A stretch of 7,583 nt of DNA. Source: Caldifarciminota bacterium. Its GTDB lineage: Bacteria; Hydrothermota; 32-111; QNBC01. The DNA is taken from contig JAGLYS010000045.1 in NCBI GenBank assembly GCA_023132105.1, forward strand, positions 1 to 7,583, given 5' to 3'. Positions 6,385-7,583 of this stretch are shown here, piece by piece (position 1 is the first letter of the stretch; every line of letters begins with the position of its first letter). Made by a program: the position numbers and the translations under genes. The notes beneath the pieces were generated by a model. The model was not told the origin of the DNA. It saw only the letters and a program-made list of their open reading frames with translations, and searched no databases.

Positions 6385-7583
6385 ATCTACCTAATTCTTT
6401 ACCAAAGTATTTTAATGCACTTGAAATCGGTAATATCGGAGATTGTCCAAGTGCACAGAGTGAGGTTTCCTTCATAGCCTCCGCTATCTCTTCTATTGCT
6501 TCCCATTCATTGCCCTTAAGGTTGTCCTTAGTTTTTAATTTCCGAATTAGTTTTAATATAGTTGGATTACCAATTCTACAAGGAGAACATTGACCACATG
6601 ATTCATGATTGAAAAATTCCATTAGATTTTCAAGTATATCAAGTATATCAACATCTTCATCCATAACAAGTACTGCTCCGGAACCAAGAACGGCTTTATA
6701 TTCTCCGAGATTATCGAAATCCATAGGGACATCCAACATATCCTCGCCTAAAAATGCTCCTGCAGCACCACCTACCAAAGCTGATTTAAATTTTTTATCA
6801 GCTTTTATTCCACCGCCATATGTAAAAATAATCTCTCTAAGTGTTGTCCCCATAGGAACTTCAACCAATCCGGGATAATTAACATGTCCGAGAATTGTAT
6901 AAACCTTTGTACCCGTTGATTTTTCCGTACCGAATTGCTTATACCAGTCAGCTCCGTTTACTATGATACTTGGAATATTCGAGAGTGTTTCAACATTATT
7001 AACAACAGTTGGTTTTTCCCATAATCCCTTTACTCCCGGGAACGGAGGTTTAATTCGAGGATTACCTCTCTTACCTTCGACGGATTCGATTAAAGCAGTT
7101 TCCTCGCCACATACATAAGCCCCTGCTCCCTTTTTAATTTCTATATCATAATTAAAACCGGATTCAAGTATATTGTCTCCGAGTAATCCGTATTGCTTAG
7201 CTTGTTTTATCGCATTCTGCATTATCTCGATTGAAAGTTTATATTCTCCCCTTATATAAATATAACCCTTTTGAGCACCTACTGCATAACCTGAAAGAAT
7301 CATTGCTTCTATAAGTTTATGAGGATCACCTTCCATGATAAGTCTATCCTTAAAAGTTCCTGGTTCACCTTCATCCGCATTACATACAATGAATTTCTCA
7401 CCTTCGATTGGTGCTGTGAATGACCATTTAAGTCCCGTAGGGAATCCTGCTCCACCCCTACCTCTTAGGTTTGATTTTTTAACCTCTTCAATAACATCCT
7501 GAGGTTTCATTTCAAATAATGCTTTTTCAAGAGCCTTATACCCGTCTCTTGCTATATAGTCGTCAATATTTCTCGGATCGATT
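6383..7583 (-). CDS. hydB: NuoF/HydB-like NAD(H)- and FMN-binding subunit of [FeFe]-hydrogenase (5' end outside the window)
   Basis: The frame is open to the right edge of the window (first complete codon at 7582), so the N-terminus is missing. The internal Met at 7510 is not the start, because the 24 codons before it read as NuoF-type sequence (NIDDYIARDGY). Counting from that Met, I see the FMN-binding glycine loop GRGGAGFPTG (about 17-26), the CNADEGEPGTFKDR segment of the NADH/FMN site (43-56), AYVCGEETALIES (131-143), and [4Fe-4S] ligands C305, C308, C311 (SCGQCSPC) and C352 (SLCALG). The family takes electrons from or gives them to NAD(H) through FMN and passes them along Fe-S clusters. 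The TAG stop lies 10 bases before hydA, so the two are surely co-transcribed. This, and the absence of other complex I genes here, favours HydB of a HydABC-type hydrogenase over respiratory NuoF. The protein stops 23 residues after C352, without the C-terminal two-cluster ferredoxin domain usual in HydB. An N-terminal thioredoxin-like [2Fe-2S] domain cannot be judged from this window. Confidence 0.93.
   Translation of the reverse strand, partial: IDPRNIDDYIARDGYKALEKALFEMKPQDVIEEVKKSNLRGRGGAGFPTGLKWSFTAPIEGEKFIVCNADEGEPGTFKDRLIMEGDPHKLIEAMILSGYAVGAQKGYIYIRGEYKLSIEIMQNAIKQAKQYGLLGDNILESGFNYDIEIKKGAGAYVCGEETALIESVEGKRGNPRIKPPFPGVKGLWEKPTVVNNVETLSNIPSIIVNGADWYKQFGTEKSTGTKVYTILGHVNYPGLVEVPMGTTLREIIFTYGGGIKADKKFKSALVGGAAGAFLGEDMLDVPMDFDNLGEYKAVLGSGAVLVMDEDVDILDILENLMEFFNHESCGQCSPCRIGNPTILKLIRKLKTKDNLKGNEWEAIEEIAEAMKETSLCALGQSPILPISSALKYFGKELGR

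Noticed and set aside
1..7583. CRISPR array, tRNA or rRNA genes, insertion sequence or other mobile element
   Set aside because: I saw no regularly spaced repeats, cloverleaf-like or rRNA-like sequence, transposase frames or terminal repeats; coding sequence fills nearly the whole window.

Overview
The window is an AT-rich stretch from an anaerobic, H2-metabolising bacterium. Every supported gene lies on the minus strand, so transcription runs from base 7583 towards base 1. In that order it carries the end of a NuoF/HydB-like flavoprotein gene (cut by the window edge), an [FeFe]-hydrogenase catalytic subunit gene (hydA), a TM1266-type small ACT-like 'iron-only hydrogenase system regulator', the maturases hydF and hydG, a 96-codon gene of unknown function, the maturase hydE, and a possible 39-codon ORF. 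The low G+C content, the oxygen-sensitive enzymes and the strong Shine-Dalgarno sites fit a fermentative anaerobe. Firmicutes, spirochaetes and candidate phyla of anoxic habitats are all possible; the sequence alone does not fix the phylum.

Right part (4600-7583): the NuoF-like subunit (FMN, NAD(H) and [4Fe-4S] sites) and HydA (N-terminal [2Fe-2S], His-ligated cluster, two ferredoxin-type [4Fe-4S] clusters, H-cluster domain) are separated by 10 bases. They form the core of an NAD(H)-linked, probably electron-bifurcating HydABC-type hydrogenase. A NuoE/HydC-like partner would be expected just beyond the right edge.

Middle (4473-4599): a 127-base gap separates the structural genes from the accessory genes. 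It holds an 11-bp long-range inverted repeat and, partly nested in it, a 14-bp terminator-like hairpin just before the regulator's ribosome binding site. This looks like a possible attenuator or riboswitch and is one of the two best candidates for something undescribed.

Left part (1-4472): regulator, hydF, hydG, unknown gene, hydE. HydG makes Fe(CO)2(CN)-type synthons from tyrosine, HydE works on that synthon towards the [2Fe] subcluster, and HydF is the GTPase scaffold that delivers the [2Fe] unit to HydA. hydF and hydG meet at a TAATG junction, and the unknown 96-residue protein overlaps hydG by 26 bases and hydE by 14. That places an uncharacterised protein inside the maturation operon and makes it the other main candidate for novelty. 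Sequence-level oddities are a shifted auxiliary-cluster cysteine in HydG, a TSCSP rather than TSCCP motif in HydA, a HydB with no C-terminal ferredoxin domain, and a HydE that is short at the N-terminus and lacks the second-cluster cysteines.
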